Of a stretch of DNA of 64,000 bases, positions 45,476 through 58,381 are shown piece by piece. Numbering within the stretch: the first letter of the stretch is position 1; every line of letters starts with the position of its first letter. The translations under genes were made by a program, and so were the position numbers. This DNA comes from Gonocerus acuteangulatus (lineage: Eukaryota > Arthropoda > Insecta > Hemiptera > Coreidae). The DNA lies in NCBI GenBank assembly GCA_946811695.1, contig OX328132.1, forward strand, positions 95,561,456 through 95,625,455, given 5' to 3'. The notes below the pieces were generated by a model. It was not told the origin of the DNA. It made no database searches and worked only from the letters and a program-made list of their open reading frames with translations.

Positions 45476-46700
45476 CTGTTCGCTCTCTAGCTAGAAGACG
45501 AATGGTCCGATTTTGATGAAATTTGGTACAAAAATCCTTCGTCCAATTTGAAAGGTCAAGTTCGTTAACCAGCAAAATCCGCCTACTGGATAATGGCGTT
45601 TGGGGCGAAATTCGCGCAAAAAAAATCGTAACGCTTACGTTTTTGAGTTCATAAGCTTCTAAGTACTCGTTTTATATGATTCCTGGGCTAAGAAAACGAA
45701 TGAAACCATTTTCAAGGCGATAGCTTTAACCGTTTTCGAGAAAATTGGAAAAATATTTTTTGAATACCGTTTTTGGTTTGGGTACTTAGAATCATGGGAT
45801 TCAGTTGAAACATTTTCTGCATGTTCTACTTTCATCAAAACTAATATGTTGAAATTTTGGTTACGTTTGGAGTTAAGGAAGGGTTAGAATAAAATATTTT
45901 ATTAACAGACTTAAAAAGTTTTGGTAACTTTGTATATTTTCCTTAATATCTCGAAAAAGTTTGAGAATCTTGGTAAACAAAAGAATACCATTAGAAAGCT
46001 TACTAAATGCTCTACAAAAAAGGTTCTGATAAAAGTTTTGATTAGGCGATGTCAATCGGAGAAATAAGTGCTTAAAACATTAAAGTAATTGATTTTGCTT
46101 ATTCGAACTGTTCTTTTTGTCTGTTTTTATTCCTTGTTATTTTTTAATTGCTTATAGTTGGATAATGTATTTTACAATAAAACAGATTAGGCAAAATAAG
46201 AAAAACAATTCATTGTTAGAAATATAGCTTGCCAAGAGAAAAAGATTCGATGACGTCTTTTGAATATTTTCAATTGCCTTTATGCTGTTGGTTTTTTTAT
46301 TTTATTTTTCAATTGATTTTATCTGTAGAATTATTACTATAGTAAAAGAACACAGGAATGTGTGAAAATATTTGATATTTTCCAATTCATTGAAACGTAT
46401 GAAATGAAGTATCGGTAGAAGAGGATTCTAGGGTCTTGCGGACCTGACCCCCAGGTATAGCCATAAAACCCTTTCAACAAAGGCCGAGGAAAATATTATC
46501 TGTTTCTATTCTATGCTTTTCAAATGAGAATAGGGAACAGGAACCGGGGTCTCCCGTGGTCTAATGGCTAGCGCCTTGGATTCATAAGCGGGAGATGGTG
46601 GGATAACCTCCGGCAGGAATTTTATCATCCCACGGCTCGCTGGTGAAATTCCTCGCTACACCCTGGATGTCGGCGCTAATGACCTAGATGTAGATGTGCC

Positions 46701-46748
<48 letters not shown>

Positions 46749-46789
46749 GGAACCGCGCTAAGATGACGCAGTTCCTGCGAGTCGGACTT
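45265..46789 (-). mobile_element. Family A element carrying a SINE (copy A8)
   Basis: Minus-strand copy: 3' hairpin end at 45265, (TA)n at 45406-45471, core, and 5' end at 46789. A SINE sits at 46547-46746 at exactly the place occupied in the copy at 16057-17494, with the same flanking word (CAAATGAGAATAGGGA-type). Confidence 0.88.
46547..46746 (+). mobile_element. tRNA-derived SINE inside copy A8
   Basis: GGGGTCTCCCGTGGTCTAAT head, body with GGAATTTTATCATCCCACGG, tail GGCGCTAATGACC and about 40 A. Box B is damaged here (GGGATAACCTCC). Flanks GGAACC on both sides form a short target duplication. Confidence 0.85.
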
Positions 46790-46794
46790 TTTTT

Positions 46795-46935
46795 TATTTA
46801 TGAAGCGATTGACATGAAACAAACACTAAATGATAAGTGAAGCTTACCACAATATATTAGTGAAAACCGCATCTAAATCGGACAAGCCCTTTCTGAGATT
46901 GGCGTGCATAAACGCATAACAATCATTGTTTTGGG
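46795..46935 (-). repeat. Dispersed repeat (copy 2)
   Basis: Inverted relative of 25810-25975, with AAACACTAAATGATAAGTGA and GTGAAAACCGCATCTAAATC. Confidence 0.6.
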
Positions 46936-47639
46936 TACTATTGCGTTGTTAAAGGCCCGTAATAGTATTTTTCCCACTTACCTTCCATGTGAGATTCGTT
47001 ACAATTTCATTGCATGTATAGACAGTGTTTTCCTAAAGCTAAAGTTCAGAAGGCGGACAGAGACATTTATGCTTTGGTTACTGTAAGTTTCCTGATTTTT
47101 TAGAGTAGCTGTTTAAAATTTTCTCAAAATATCAGAACAAAATGTTGACAGTTTCTATTCCAGGCTTTTCAAATTACACTAGCAACAAAAACAGAAACGT
47201 GGTAAAATGACGCAGTTCCTTTGAGTCGAGCACTAGTTTTGTTATAAAAAAAAACCTTATTGCTCTGGAAGCAGGAGAAATTAAGCCTCCAAATGTTTAG
47301 AATTTTGTCAAATTTAGCCAAAACCAAGATGTTGAACACATATTGATAAAACTTTTAGTCCACCCGCGAAAAAGTTAAACGCGTACTATTGTTGAGATGA
47401 AAATGAATTTAAGATTTTTAATGGGTACGGAAAATGAACACCTCTGTTAAAATATATTTTTCTCCAAAGTTTTGTAATTGTTTAATATTTTATTCAGTTT
47501 CATATAATCCTGGTTATTTCTTGCTTATCATACTTGAAAAAAAATTAAGAATAAACAAATAAAAAGTGCGTTGATTTAACCCAGTTCGTATTTTGTACGC
47601 GTAACTGTACAAAAACGATATTTAAGATATAGAGATCTC
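46936..47639. other. No gene seen
   Basis: A+T-rich sequence. A degraded family A 5' end (GACGCAGTTCCTTTGAGTCG) is visible on the minus strand at about 47212-47231. Confidence 0.5.
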
Positions 47640-47853
47640 TTTTAGCGCGGTTCCTCCCTCCCCCATAGGGAGGAACCCCGCTTATAAGGTTTTAGCGCGG
47701 TTCCTCCCTCCCCCATAGGGAGGAACCCCGCTTATAAGGTTGATACAATGAAACAATCCGGAAGTGCCGACAAGAGAATTTCGCGTTTCAGAACCCCTAG
47801 AGACCGAAAATAACGGTGGTTCAAATTTGTATATATATATATATATATGTATA

Positions 47854-47924
<71 letters not shown>

Positions 47925-49559
47925 CTGTTCGCTCTCTAGCTCGAAGACGAATGGTCCGATTTTGATGAAATTTGGTACAAAAATCAGTCGTCCAATATGA
48001 AAGGTCAAGTTCGTTAACCAGCAAAATCCGCCCACTGGAAGATGGAGTTTAGGGCGAAATTCGCGCAGAAAAAATCGTAACGCTTACGTTTTTGAGTTCA
48101 TAGGCTTGTAAGTACTCTTTTTATAGGCTTCTTGGGCTAGGAAAACGAATGAAACCATTTTCAAGGCGATAGCTTTAACCGTTTTCGAGAAAATGGGAAA
48201 AATATTTTTTGAATACCGTTTTTGGTTTGGGTACTTAGAATCATGGGATTCAGTTGAAACATTTTCTGCATGTTCTACTTTCATTAAAACTAATATGTTG
48301 AAATTTTGGTTACGTTTGGAGTTAAGGAAGGGTTAGAATAAAATATTTTATTAACAGACTTAAAAAGTTTTGGTAACTTTGTATATTTTCCTTAATATCT
48401 CGAAAAAGGTTGAGAATCTTGGTAAACGAAAGAATACCATTAGACAGCCCACTAAATGCTCTACAAAAAAGGTTCTGATGAAAGTTTTGATTAGGCGATG
48501 TCAATCGGAGAAATAAGTGCTTAAAACATTAAAGTAATTGATTTTGCTTATTCGAACAGTTATTTTTGTCTGTTTCTATTCCTTGTTATTTTTTAAATAC
48601 TTATAGTTGGGTAATGTATTTGACAATAAAACAGATTAGGTAAAATATGAAAAACAATTCATTGTTAGAAATATAGCTTGCCAAGAGAAAGAGATTCGAT
48701 GACGTCTTTTGAATATTTTCAATTGCCTTCATGCTGTTGGTTTTTTTTTATTTTATTTTTCAATTGATTTTATTTGTAGAATTATTACTATAGTAAAAGA
48801 ACACAGGCATATAAGAAAAATTTTGATATTTTCCAATTCCTTGAAACGTTTTATAATGAAGTATCGGTAGAAGAGGATTCTAGGGTTCTGGCGGACCACG
48901 AGCAGGTAAAGCCATAAAACCCTTTGAACAAAGGCCGAGGAAAATATTATCCACAATGGTTACTTAACTGTCAACCTTGGTCTTCCTCTGCCTCCCGGCA
49001 TTTCCATTGGTATGTTGTATCTTATTTCTTTGTAAAATTAATTAATTTTACTATTAGCTACTATAGTTTTCATTGGTATGTAGTTTCTTATTTCTTTGTA
49101 AAATCAATTAATGTTACTATAAGCACCTTTACGTATATAAACTTCAGTAAAATAGCCTTTTTTTTTCTTCTTTTTCTGTTATGTTTCTATTGATTTTCAT
49201 TCTACTCATTCTAAGAATTTAAGACGAAATTATTCTTTTATAATAAGTTAATTTAATTGTATTTATAGTTCTGTTACTTATCTCAATTATAAACTTTGTT
49301 TTTTTGTTTTTTTTTTGTTTCTGTATTAATTTCTGTTTTTCTTGTCATTTTAGCAGACGAAGGCTAAAACAAAGCGACGAAGCTTTTTAACAAAAATTTT
49401 ATTGAGGTTTCTTTAGCCGAATCCCCACCGTTCCATCTTTACTTATCATCCATCTTCATGGGAAAAATATTATCTGTTTCTATTCTAAGCTTTTCAAACG
49501 ACAATAGGGATATGAACAGGAACCGCGCTAAGATGATGCAGTTCCTGCGAGTCGGACTT
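47640..49559 (-). mobile_element. Family A element with doubled 3' end (copy A9)
   Basis: The 50-base 3' terminal block, hairpin included, is present twice in direct tandem (47640-47689 and 47690-47739). After it come (TA)n (47829-47920), the core, a nested Penelope-like insert (about 48950-49445) and the 5' end at 49559. It has no SINE at the site used in A1 and A8, so it shows the empty site (GAACAGGAACCGCGC). Confidence 0.88.
48950..49445 (+). repeat. Penelope-like fragment nested in copy A9
   Basis: Starts with ACTGTCAACCTTGGTCTTCC as in 44740, has a 65-base tandem pair (CATTGGTATGTNGTNTCTTA at 49006 and 49071) and ends with TTTAGCCGAATCCCCACCGT. A decayed core (CAGACGAAGGCT) is visible near 49355. 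Confidence 0.5.
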
Positions 49560-49738
49560 TTTTGACTGCTAAAGTCCATTGGAAATGATCCTTCCATATT
49601 TTTAAATATTTTCCCGCATGCTATCACTAAAAATAGGTTCATTGATATTGGTAACGTAGCCGACAGTAGCACATCTTATGAATATGCTCCCCAATGCTTA
49701 GGTAAGATCGACTAATAATTGACCTTCAATATTTAAAA

Positions 49739-50995
49739 AAGTCCGACTCGCAGGAACTGCGCCATCTTAGCGCGGTTCCGTATATCTCGAAGAAGTGGAG
49801 TAGATTAGGCATCACAAATAACAGGAAACTGACAGTAGCCAACTTACACAGAAGCGGATAATTCTTAATCCTCATTCTTGAGGAAGGCTGAATAAGTCAA
49901 TACAATTATGTACTAAAAACGTACTCACTCTACGAATACTGCTCAGCAGGCTCTATTCCAAACAACTGAAAATTCGTTGTCATTTTAAGTTCCTTGTTTT
50001 ACGAGCAAATTCGTTTCACTGTAATAATCAACTGTAAATATGTGCTTCATGGCAAATAAAAGTTCATTCTCTCGTGGGTTAAATCTTTCTATAAAATAAG
50101 AAATAATGATAACTTCAGTTGTAGCAGGAGGAAGGTTATATAGATAGGAGAATTCAAAAGAAACCTATGTATACACCATCATGGTTAGCCACAGCCATCT
50201 TGATTTCCACAGCTATTCCAAACGTATTACCTATACCTTTTGCCGTTTCTTAGCTTATTTTACTACAATACTAATTTTACTAATAAATGCAATTTAAAAC
50301 AAAAAACAACCAATTAAAAAGTGAGATAAACAAATAGAAAAACCCTTTCAAAACAAAGACTTTTTAAGTTTTAAGCGCTTATATCTCTGATTGACGTTGT
50401 CCCATTGAATAATGTTTCAGAACCTTTTTTGTAGAGAATTTAGTAAGCATTCGAATGGTTACCTTCCATTTACCACGATTTCCCAACCGTTATCGAGATA
50501 TTTACGAAAAATGTATGAAGATCCGAAAACTTTTCATGTCTATTAATAAAATATTTTTTTTCGCATACTTCCTTAACTCCAAATATAACCAAAATTTAAA
50601 AATCTCAGTTAGGATTAATTTCCAAGATGTAGAAAAAAAAATTCAATTGAATCCCGCGATTTTAAGTACCCACAATAAAATAATAATATGCGAAAACATT
50701 GATTCCACTTTTCTCAAAAACAGTTACAGGTATCGTCTTAAAAATGGTTTCATTCGTTTTCCTATGTTAAGAAACCTATAAAAGAAGTACCTGGAAGCAT
50801 ATGAACTCAAAAACGTAAGCGTTACGATTTTTTTTCCGCGAATTTCGCCCCAAACGCCATCTTCCTTTGGGCGGATTTTGCTGGCTAACGAACTTGACCT
50901 TTCAAATAAGAAGAGAGATTTTTGTACCAAATTTAATCAAAATCGGACCATTTTTGAGCCGTCAGGAGCGCGAACAGAGAAGCATATATATATAA

Positions 50996-51062
<67 letters not shown>

Positions 51063-51201
51063 CAAATTTAAACCACCTATATTTTCGTGATCTATGGGGT
51101 CTGAAACGAGAAAGTTTCTGGTCGGCACGTCCGGATCGCGCCGTGAGGTCAACCTCATAAGCGGGTTCTCCCTATGGAGATAGGGAGGAACCGCGCTAAA
51201 A
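49739..51201 (+). mobile_element. Diverged family A element (copy A10)
   Basis: AAGTCCGACTCGCAGGAACT and TTAGCGCGGTTCC at the left. From about 50210 the core is recognisable though clearly different from the common subfamily, with (TA)n at about 50986-51055 and the end TAGGGAGGAACCGCGCTAAAA (ending AACCGCGCTAAAA at 51201). The section 49790-50200 does not match other copies and may be an insert, or the two ends may belong to different copies. Confidence 0.6.
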
Positions 51202-51534
51202 GCCTAATAAAAATTAAGAGCACATACCCAATTGCGTGAGATATATTCACAAAATGGCAGTGGAAAGGTGGAAAGATGAATAGTTCATATTTTACAGAGC
51301 ATATCATTTTCCTACTAAATTTTATGAAAATGATTTTGCTTTTTGCCACTGAAATTGTCTTGTTCCTGTAATCGATCGGCAGAAGCATACAGACTACTTA
51401 TTATATTATCGGTGAAAACAAGTGTTTTACCTAAACTTACCAAAATCCAAGAAATCTTGAGTGGCTTCACGCTATTGATCCTGACGTTCATAAAAAACTG
51501 AAAATTCAAACAACAACAAGTACACTTAGACCAA

Positions 51535-51643
51535 TATGGCTGCGCCCTACCCAACATGGCGCCGTACTGTCCGGGGGTATGACGTCATCGATCTATAAAT
51601 AAACACTTCACCCGCAGCCTAGGCGCCCCACAGTGGTGCCGAG
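51535..51643 (+). promoter_or_regulatory. Candidate promoter with CRE and TATA box
   Basis: A GC-richer patch with AATATGGCTGCG and AACATGGCGCC words, a palindromic CRE (TGACGTCA, 51580-51587), an overlapping ATCGAT (51587-51592) and TATAAATA (51594-51601). A start site about 25-30 bases downstream would fit, before the ATG at 51644. Function is inferred from motif spacing only. Confidence 0.4.
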
Positions 51644-51745
51644 ATGGAAAAATCCTCCAAAAATTATTCAATCGCGTTTAAACCAACATTGTTCTATACC
51701 TTATTAGTTGTAAAATACTGCAATAATATGGTTTTTCTATTTTAG
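51644..51745 (+). CDS. Possible 33-residue ORF downstream of the promoter-like patch
   Basis: ATG (context GCCGAGATGG, close to the Kozak form) followed by 33 codons and TAG. The peptide begins MEKSSKNYSIAFKP and ends in a hydrophobic segment. No family recognised. It may be a first-exon fragment whose splice donor I could not place, or chance. Confidence 0.2.
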   Translation: MEKSSKNYSIAFKPTLFYTLLVVKYCNNMVFLF

Positions 51746-52005
51746 TAATAGCTCTGATCACAAAAAAAACCTTCTTGTTGACCGTTTTCTCACCGAGTAA
51801 AAATCTCACCGTTTTAGTGAAAAGTAAAACAATATTTTATACCACTTATTTTATTCCTGAAAAATTATTATTACCCATGTGTATATGTAGCTTTTAAACG
51901 AATTTTCTTTTTTGCCAAAATGTACCATGAACTTGGTGCTTTTAGGTTGTGAATCTATCTGAAATGAAACTTAATTATCCTAAGTTTATTTGGTGTAGTA
52001 AAACA
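51746..52005. other. No gene seen
   Basis: A+T-rich sequence without recognised features. Confidence 0.45.
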
Positions 52006-52007
52006 GT

Positions 52008-53091
52008 CAGACTCGCAGGAACTGTGTCATGTTAGCGCGGTTCCCTAGTGTCATTAGTATAGGTATAATACCTAATTTCATTAAAATCTGCCCATTTTTT
52101 AGCCAGCTAGAGAGCGAATAGAAATACTAAATGAGATGAAGATAGTTAGCCGTTGAGGTGACGCGAAGTCAAAGGATGGTTGGGACTCGGCTAGGAGAAA
52201 AAAAATGCCATGTGAAACATAGATTATAGACAACTATAAGCAATTAAAAAATAACAAGGAATAAAACAGACAAAAAGAACCATTCGAATAAACGAAATCA
52301 ATTAATTTAAAGTTTTAAGCACTTATTTCTCCGATTTACATCGCCTAATTAAAACTTTCTTCAGAACCTTTTTTGTAGAGCATTTAGTAAGCTTTCGAAT
52401 GGTAATCTTCCGCTTAGCAAAATTGTCAACGGGTTTCGAGATACTAACGAAAGTATACAAAGCTACCAAAACTTTTTTTGTCTGTTAATAAAATATTTTA
52501 TTCTAACCCTTCCTTTACTCTAAACGTAACAAAAATTTCAACATATTAGTGTTGATGAAATTCGAACATGCAGAAAATGTTTCAACTGTATCCCATAATT
52601 CTAAGTACCAAAATCAAAGACAAACAACCCTCCCTAGGAAGGAGGCTAGGCAGTTGAAAAGCTATATCTTGGAAATCCATATCTCTAACATTAAATTGTT
52701 TTTCTTATTTTTCTTAACCTGTTTTATTTTCAAATACATTATCCAACTATAAGCAATTAAAAAATAACAAGGAATAAAAAACAGACAAAAAGAACAGTTC
52801 CAATAAGCGAAATCAATTACTTTAAAGTTTTAAGCTCTTATTTCTCCGATTGTCATCGCCTAATAAAAACTTTCATTAGAAGCTTTTTTGTAGAGCATTT
52901 AATATGCTTTCTAATGGTATTCTTCCGTTTACAAGATTCTCAACCTTTTTCGAGATATTAAGGAAAGTAAACAAAGTTACTAAAACTTTTTATGTCTGTG
53001 AATAAAATATTTTATTCTAACCCTTCCTTAACTCCTAATAAACAACTAATAAATTTGTAAAATTTCTCCGATTGACATCGCCTAATCAAAA

Positions 53092-53094
<3 letters not shown>
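52008..53094 (+). mobile_element. Family A 5' part with duplicated core, no 3' end
   Basis: The 5' end is changed (CAGTCAGACTCGCAGGAACT). A Penelope-like scrap follows (52140-52210, GGTTGGGACTCGGCTAGGAG), then two core units about 540 bases apart from 52230 (TATAAGCAATTAAAAAATAA at both). It breaks off at a (TA)n tract beyond which an opposite-strand copy begins. Confidence 0.7.
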
Positions 53095-53135
<41 letters not shown>

Positions 53136-54420
53136 CTGTTCACGGATTTCTGGCCTCCCTAATGGTCCGATTTTGATGAAATTTGGTACAAAAATCCGTC
53201 ATCAAATTTGAAAGGCCAAGTTCGTTAACCAGCAAAATCCACCCACTGGAAGATGGCGTTTGGGGCGAAATTCGCGCAAAAAAAATCGTAACGCTTACGT
53301 TTTTGAGTACATAAGCTTGTAAGTACTCTTTTTATAAGCTTCTTGGGCTAGGAAAACGAATGGAACCATTTTCAAGGCGATAGCTTTAACCGTTTTCGAG
53401 AAAACTGAAAAAATAATTTTTGAATGCCGCTTTTTGTTTGGGTACTTAGAATCATGGAATTCAGTTGAAACATTTACTGCATGTTCTACTTTCATTAAAA
53501 CTAATATTTTGCGTTTGGAGTTAAGGAAAGGTTAGAATAAAATATTTTGTTAACAGACATAAAAAAGGTTTGGTAACTTTGTATACATTCCTTAATATCT
53601 CGAAAAAGGTTGAGAATCTTGTGAAACAGAAGCATACCATTAGAAAGCTTACTAAATGCTCTACAAAAAAGGTTCTAATAAAAGTTTTGATTAGGCGATG
53701 TCAATCGGAGAAATAAGTGCTTAAAACTTTAAAGTAATTGATTTCGCTTATTCGAGCTGTTCTTTTTGTCTTTGATTTTGATACTTAAAATTATGGGATT
53801 CAGTTGAAACATTTTCTGCATGTTTGAATTTCATCAACACTAATATGTTAAAATTTTGGTTACGTTTGGAGTTAAGGAAGGATTAGAATAAAATATTTTA
53901 TTAACAGACATGAAATGTTTTGGGAACTTCGTATACATTCCCTAATATCTCGAAGACGGTTAGGAATATTGGTAAACGGAGGGTTACCATGTGAAAGCTT
54001 ACTAAATGTTCTACATAAAAGATTCTGAAACAATTTTTGGTTAGGCTATGTCAATCGGAGAAATAAGTGCTTAAACTTTGAAGTAATTGATTTCGTTTAT
54101 TCGAACGGTTCTTTTTGTTTGTTTTTATTCCTTGTTGTTTTTTTCATTACTTATAGTTGGATAATGTATTTGAAAATAAAACAGATTAATTAAAACAAGA
54201 AAAACAATTCATTGTTAGAAATATATCAGGCTGTACCGTATGAAATGTCCGTTTTGGATTTGTCGATTTCCTTCAAATGTCTTGAAACTGTCGAGGCTCC
54301 TACTCCGAGTTCTTTGGCATATTCCCTAGTGTTTTTAATTGCTTATAGTAGTCAAATGTATTTGTCAATAAAACAGGATACGTATAATTAGAATCAATAT
54401 TTTGTTTGTTAGAATTCGAA
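53095..54420 (-). mobile_element. Family A core, minus strand, with captured mariner fragment
   Basis: (TA)n at 53095-53131, then the family A core read on the minus strand, duplicated from about 53765. Neither 3' hairpin nor a clear 5' end is present. A piece of mariner-type transposase lies inside at 54226-54327. Confidence 0.65.
54226..54327 (-). pseudogene. Mariner-type transposase helix-turn-helix fragment
   Basis: 33 codons on the minus strand read REYAKELGVGASTVSRHLKE then IDKSKTDIS. This matches the second helix-turn-helix of mariner transposases (LA..LGVS.STVSRHLKE.GK). Upstream and downstream parts of the transposase, including the catalytic domain, are absent. It lies in sequence absent from other family A copies, so it is either an insertion scar or captured DNA. 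Confidence 0.6.
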
Positions 54421-54554
54421 GATGCCGTATGAATATCTAGATTACAGTACTGGTGTTCACTATTTTCATCTATTACCCATAGTTTTTCGGCATATTATTC
54501 TATATAGGCTATATTAGGCAGGGTATTTTACTCAATCTTGTGTACTTCTTCTTG

Positions 54555-54634
54555 ATCCTTCTGTACATGGGCTTATATAAAAACAATTTCGGGGGGGGGG
54601 GGGGGCTCAAACCATTTCCAGGGTATGGAATACT
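54555..54634 (-). mobile_element. hAT MITE remnant
   Basis: ACATGGGCTTATATA, then AATTTC with a G-run of about 16 and GGTATGGAATACTAA, which are pieces of the MITE at 28551-28819 with the middle deleted. Confidence 0.45.
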
Positions 54635-54637
54635 AAA

Positions 54638-55905
<1,268 letters not shown>

Positions 55906-55924
55906 ATATTTAGAGCTTGGAATA

Positions 55925-56093
55925 GTTTTAGGCAACTAAAACGCTATTACACGTAAAATAAAATATGTTTTATGAACTAAGTGATCTTATTTAATTTATT
56001 TTTAAGGGTTTTACGAGAAGTTTTTATCATCAATTCAAAATTTCGGGAGGAGATGCAGTCCCCTCAGCCTCCCCCCCACATATACGCCCATGC
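55925..56093 (-). mobile_element. hAT MITE, partial
   Basis: Matches about 60 percent of the 28551-28819 MITE on the minus strand: GTTTTATGAACTAAGTGATC, the CCCTCAGCC block and the terminus TATACGCCCATG. The left end is missing. Confidence 0.65.
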
Positions 56094-56199
56094 TTCTGTA
56101 TCCACTAAAAAGGCTTTATTAGGCATATTTTGTATTGATTTATATAGCTTTGCTTTAGAATGAGAGCCGGATTGTGTAATTTCCGCTTCTGTGTAAAAG

Positions 56200-56378
56200 T
56201 TAGCTACTGTCGGTCTCCCTGACGCCTTAAGATCACTTTTATTCGAGATGTTCGAGAGGATTTTGACAATTTTCTCGAGATATATAAAAAAAATAACTTT
56301 ATTTCTTTTCTAAGCTTATCAAATGGCGGACATGAACGGAACCGTGCTAGGATGCTGCAGTTCCAACGAGTCGGACTT
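56200..56378 (-). mobile_element. Family A 5' end fragment, separate subfamily
   Basis: Minus-strand 5' end at 56378 with CAAATGGCGGACATGAACGG. The next about 150 bases (TCTCGAGATATATAAAAAAA, GTCTCCCTGACGCCTTAAG) differ from the common core but match the copy at 63823-64000. Confidence 0.75.
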
Positions 56379-56783
56379 TTTTTCCTTTCTCCTAAACATG
56401 ATAAAGATCGATTTTTTATTTGATTCGTGTCTTGTAGTATCATTCATGCAAATTTGGAAGAACCTAAAAAAAACCTATTGTGGATGATATCACCTAAACC
56501 CCAATGGAATGACCTAGACGGTCCGGTGACAAAGGGCCAGCAGCGTACCCTTATACCTGGAATACCCTAGAGCCTGGCTTGGCCAGGCTCCACTGCTACA
56601 GACATGAAATTTTATTTCATTGTTCAATGTATTCAAAACTATCAAAATGTTTATAATTTCTAAATGTTTCATAAAATAAATACAATTTAAAACAAACAAT
56701 TAAAAAGTGAGCTAAACAACTACGAAACCCCGTTCAAAAGAACACATTCAAAGTTTTCAAATAAATATATACATAAATATGTA

Positions 56784-56785
56784 TA

Positions 56786-56836
<51 letters not shown>

Positions 56837-57082
56837 CTGTTCGCGGTTTTCTGGCTCCCCTAATGGTCCGATTTTGATGAAATTTGGTACAAAAATCTTT
56901 CGTCTAATTTGAAAGGTCAAGTTCGTTAACCAGCATAATCCGTCCACCGGAACATGGTTTTTGGAGCGAATGAACAAAGGCCGAACCAAATATTATCTGT
57001 TTCTACTCTAAGCTTTTCAAATGACAAAAGGGATATGAACGGAACCCCGCTAAGATGATGCAGTTCCTGCGAGTCGGACTTT
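56784..57082 (-). mobile_element. Internally deleted family A fragment
   Basis: (TA)n (56784-56832), the TTTGTCTGTTCGCGG junction and AATGGTCCGATTTTGATGAA segment, then a jump from GGAGCGAATGAACAAAGGCC straight to the 5' end at 57082. Most of the core is missing. Confidence 0.75.
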
Positions 57083-58220
57083 TCTTTTTTTTTAATTCAA
57101 GAAAATGAGTTGGATTTTGATCGTACAAAATAGTATTACCCCTTAAATACAAATTTAACCTGAATAGCTTTGACCTTAATGTGGTTTCATTTTCAATATC
57201 TAGTTGGTTGGATCGATGAAGATTTGAAGAAATGTTTCAACAACAATTTTTCATGAGGGCAACATTCATGCCTTCGGAATGTGCTACAATTTCACTGATG
57301 TGGTTAGTGGTTTAAACACCACTAAGAAACTACAGTAAACTTAAAGACCCCATTTCTTTTGAATACACCACCAACTGCTTTAACAAAATCCTCTGTCAGC
57401 CAAAATCATTAGCTCCGAGCAGCCTACTGAATTCACTGTCGAATCGTCAACATGGAAGGCCAGAAATCATAGGTTTAATCAACTACTATGATGCCAGTAG
57501 TGATTTATTGTAGTATGGAAACTAGTTAAATGAATGATATCAGTATCGGACCTTATTGGTTGAGCAGATTTACAATTTTCTATTTATTTTTTTAAATGTT
57601 GAAATAGATTATTTTGATAAATATAATAAACATTCTTCGCAAAACTCTCTTAAAGCTCTTATTAATTACATTTTTGTTGACTTAGAACCACCATAATTTG
57701 GAATAGTATAATAATAATAGGGGCTCATCGCCATAGATGCGAAGCCGTCGAAATAAATAAATAAAAATAAGGATAAAAGTACGAATAAATTATTTCGAAC
57801 AATTCAAAAGGAATACATTTTTTTTTTTGTTATGTCAAGCTCAGAACCAAAGGTAGGGTGAGATACTTTAGAATGTAGCCCCCTTTGAAGAGGACCCGCC
57901 AATTCGGCCCATGTAATTAAAAAAGTTATGAGTTCTCCGTTTTAAGAACCTCCAATATCCATGACGAAGCGAAAGGCCCTCGCTGACCGCTCCAAGAGCC
58001 TGAACGTTTATTTTGCTAAATTGAACAAAACATTAACTGAAAATGAGTTTTGCAACTGGTTATTTGACGGAACGTAATAAAATCATAAACTGGCCATCAA
58101 AAAACGTGGCCTGGTTTAATAAGTACTGATGGAATCTTCCCCCCATCTTTGGCACTCCAGGGAATAAAAGTACGAGAGAAATAAATGTTTGCAGTTTCAG
58201 ATTAAACGTTCAAAACTTAC
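57083..58220. other. No gene seen, one small ORF examined
   Basis: Mostly A+T-rich sequence. A 38-codon ORF at 57961-58077 (MTKRKALADRSKSLNVYFAK...) looks non-repetitive but matches no family I know. The region after 58200 may be intron of the exon candidate. Confidence 0.4.
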
Positions 58221-58324
58221 CTGTATGTAAAGAGCGACTTTAAATGAAGACTGATGCCAGATGTTTCCTATTCTGTAATCAACTCCACCTCCAGGGACAA
58301 TCAGACGAATCGTGTTTGGAGTAT
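58221..58324 (-). CDS. Candidate internal coding exon, unknown gene
   Basis: On the minus strand, GTTTTTTTAG precedes 104 bases that end CAG followed by GTAAGTTTTG, a strong donor. The exon carries two bases of a split codon plus 34 full codons, and the translation is not low-complexity: TPNTIRLIVPGGGVDYRIGN then IWHQSSFKVALYIQ. No other exon could be placed nearby, and I do not recognise the protein. Good splice sites on both sides and no repeat match make it the best host-gene candidate here. Confidence 0.5.
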
Positions 58325-58381
58325 CTAAAAAAACTTCAGAATATCGCTTTTGAGCTCATTCTGATTATAATTTCCTTGCCA

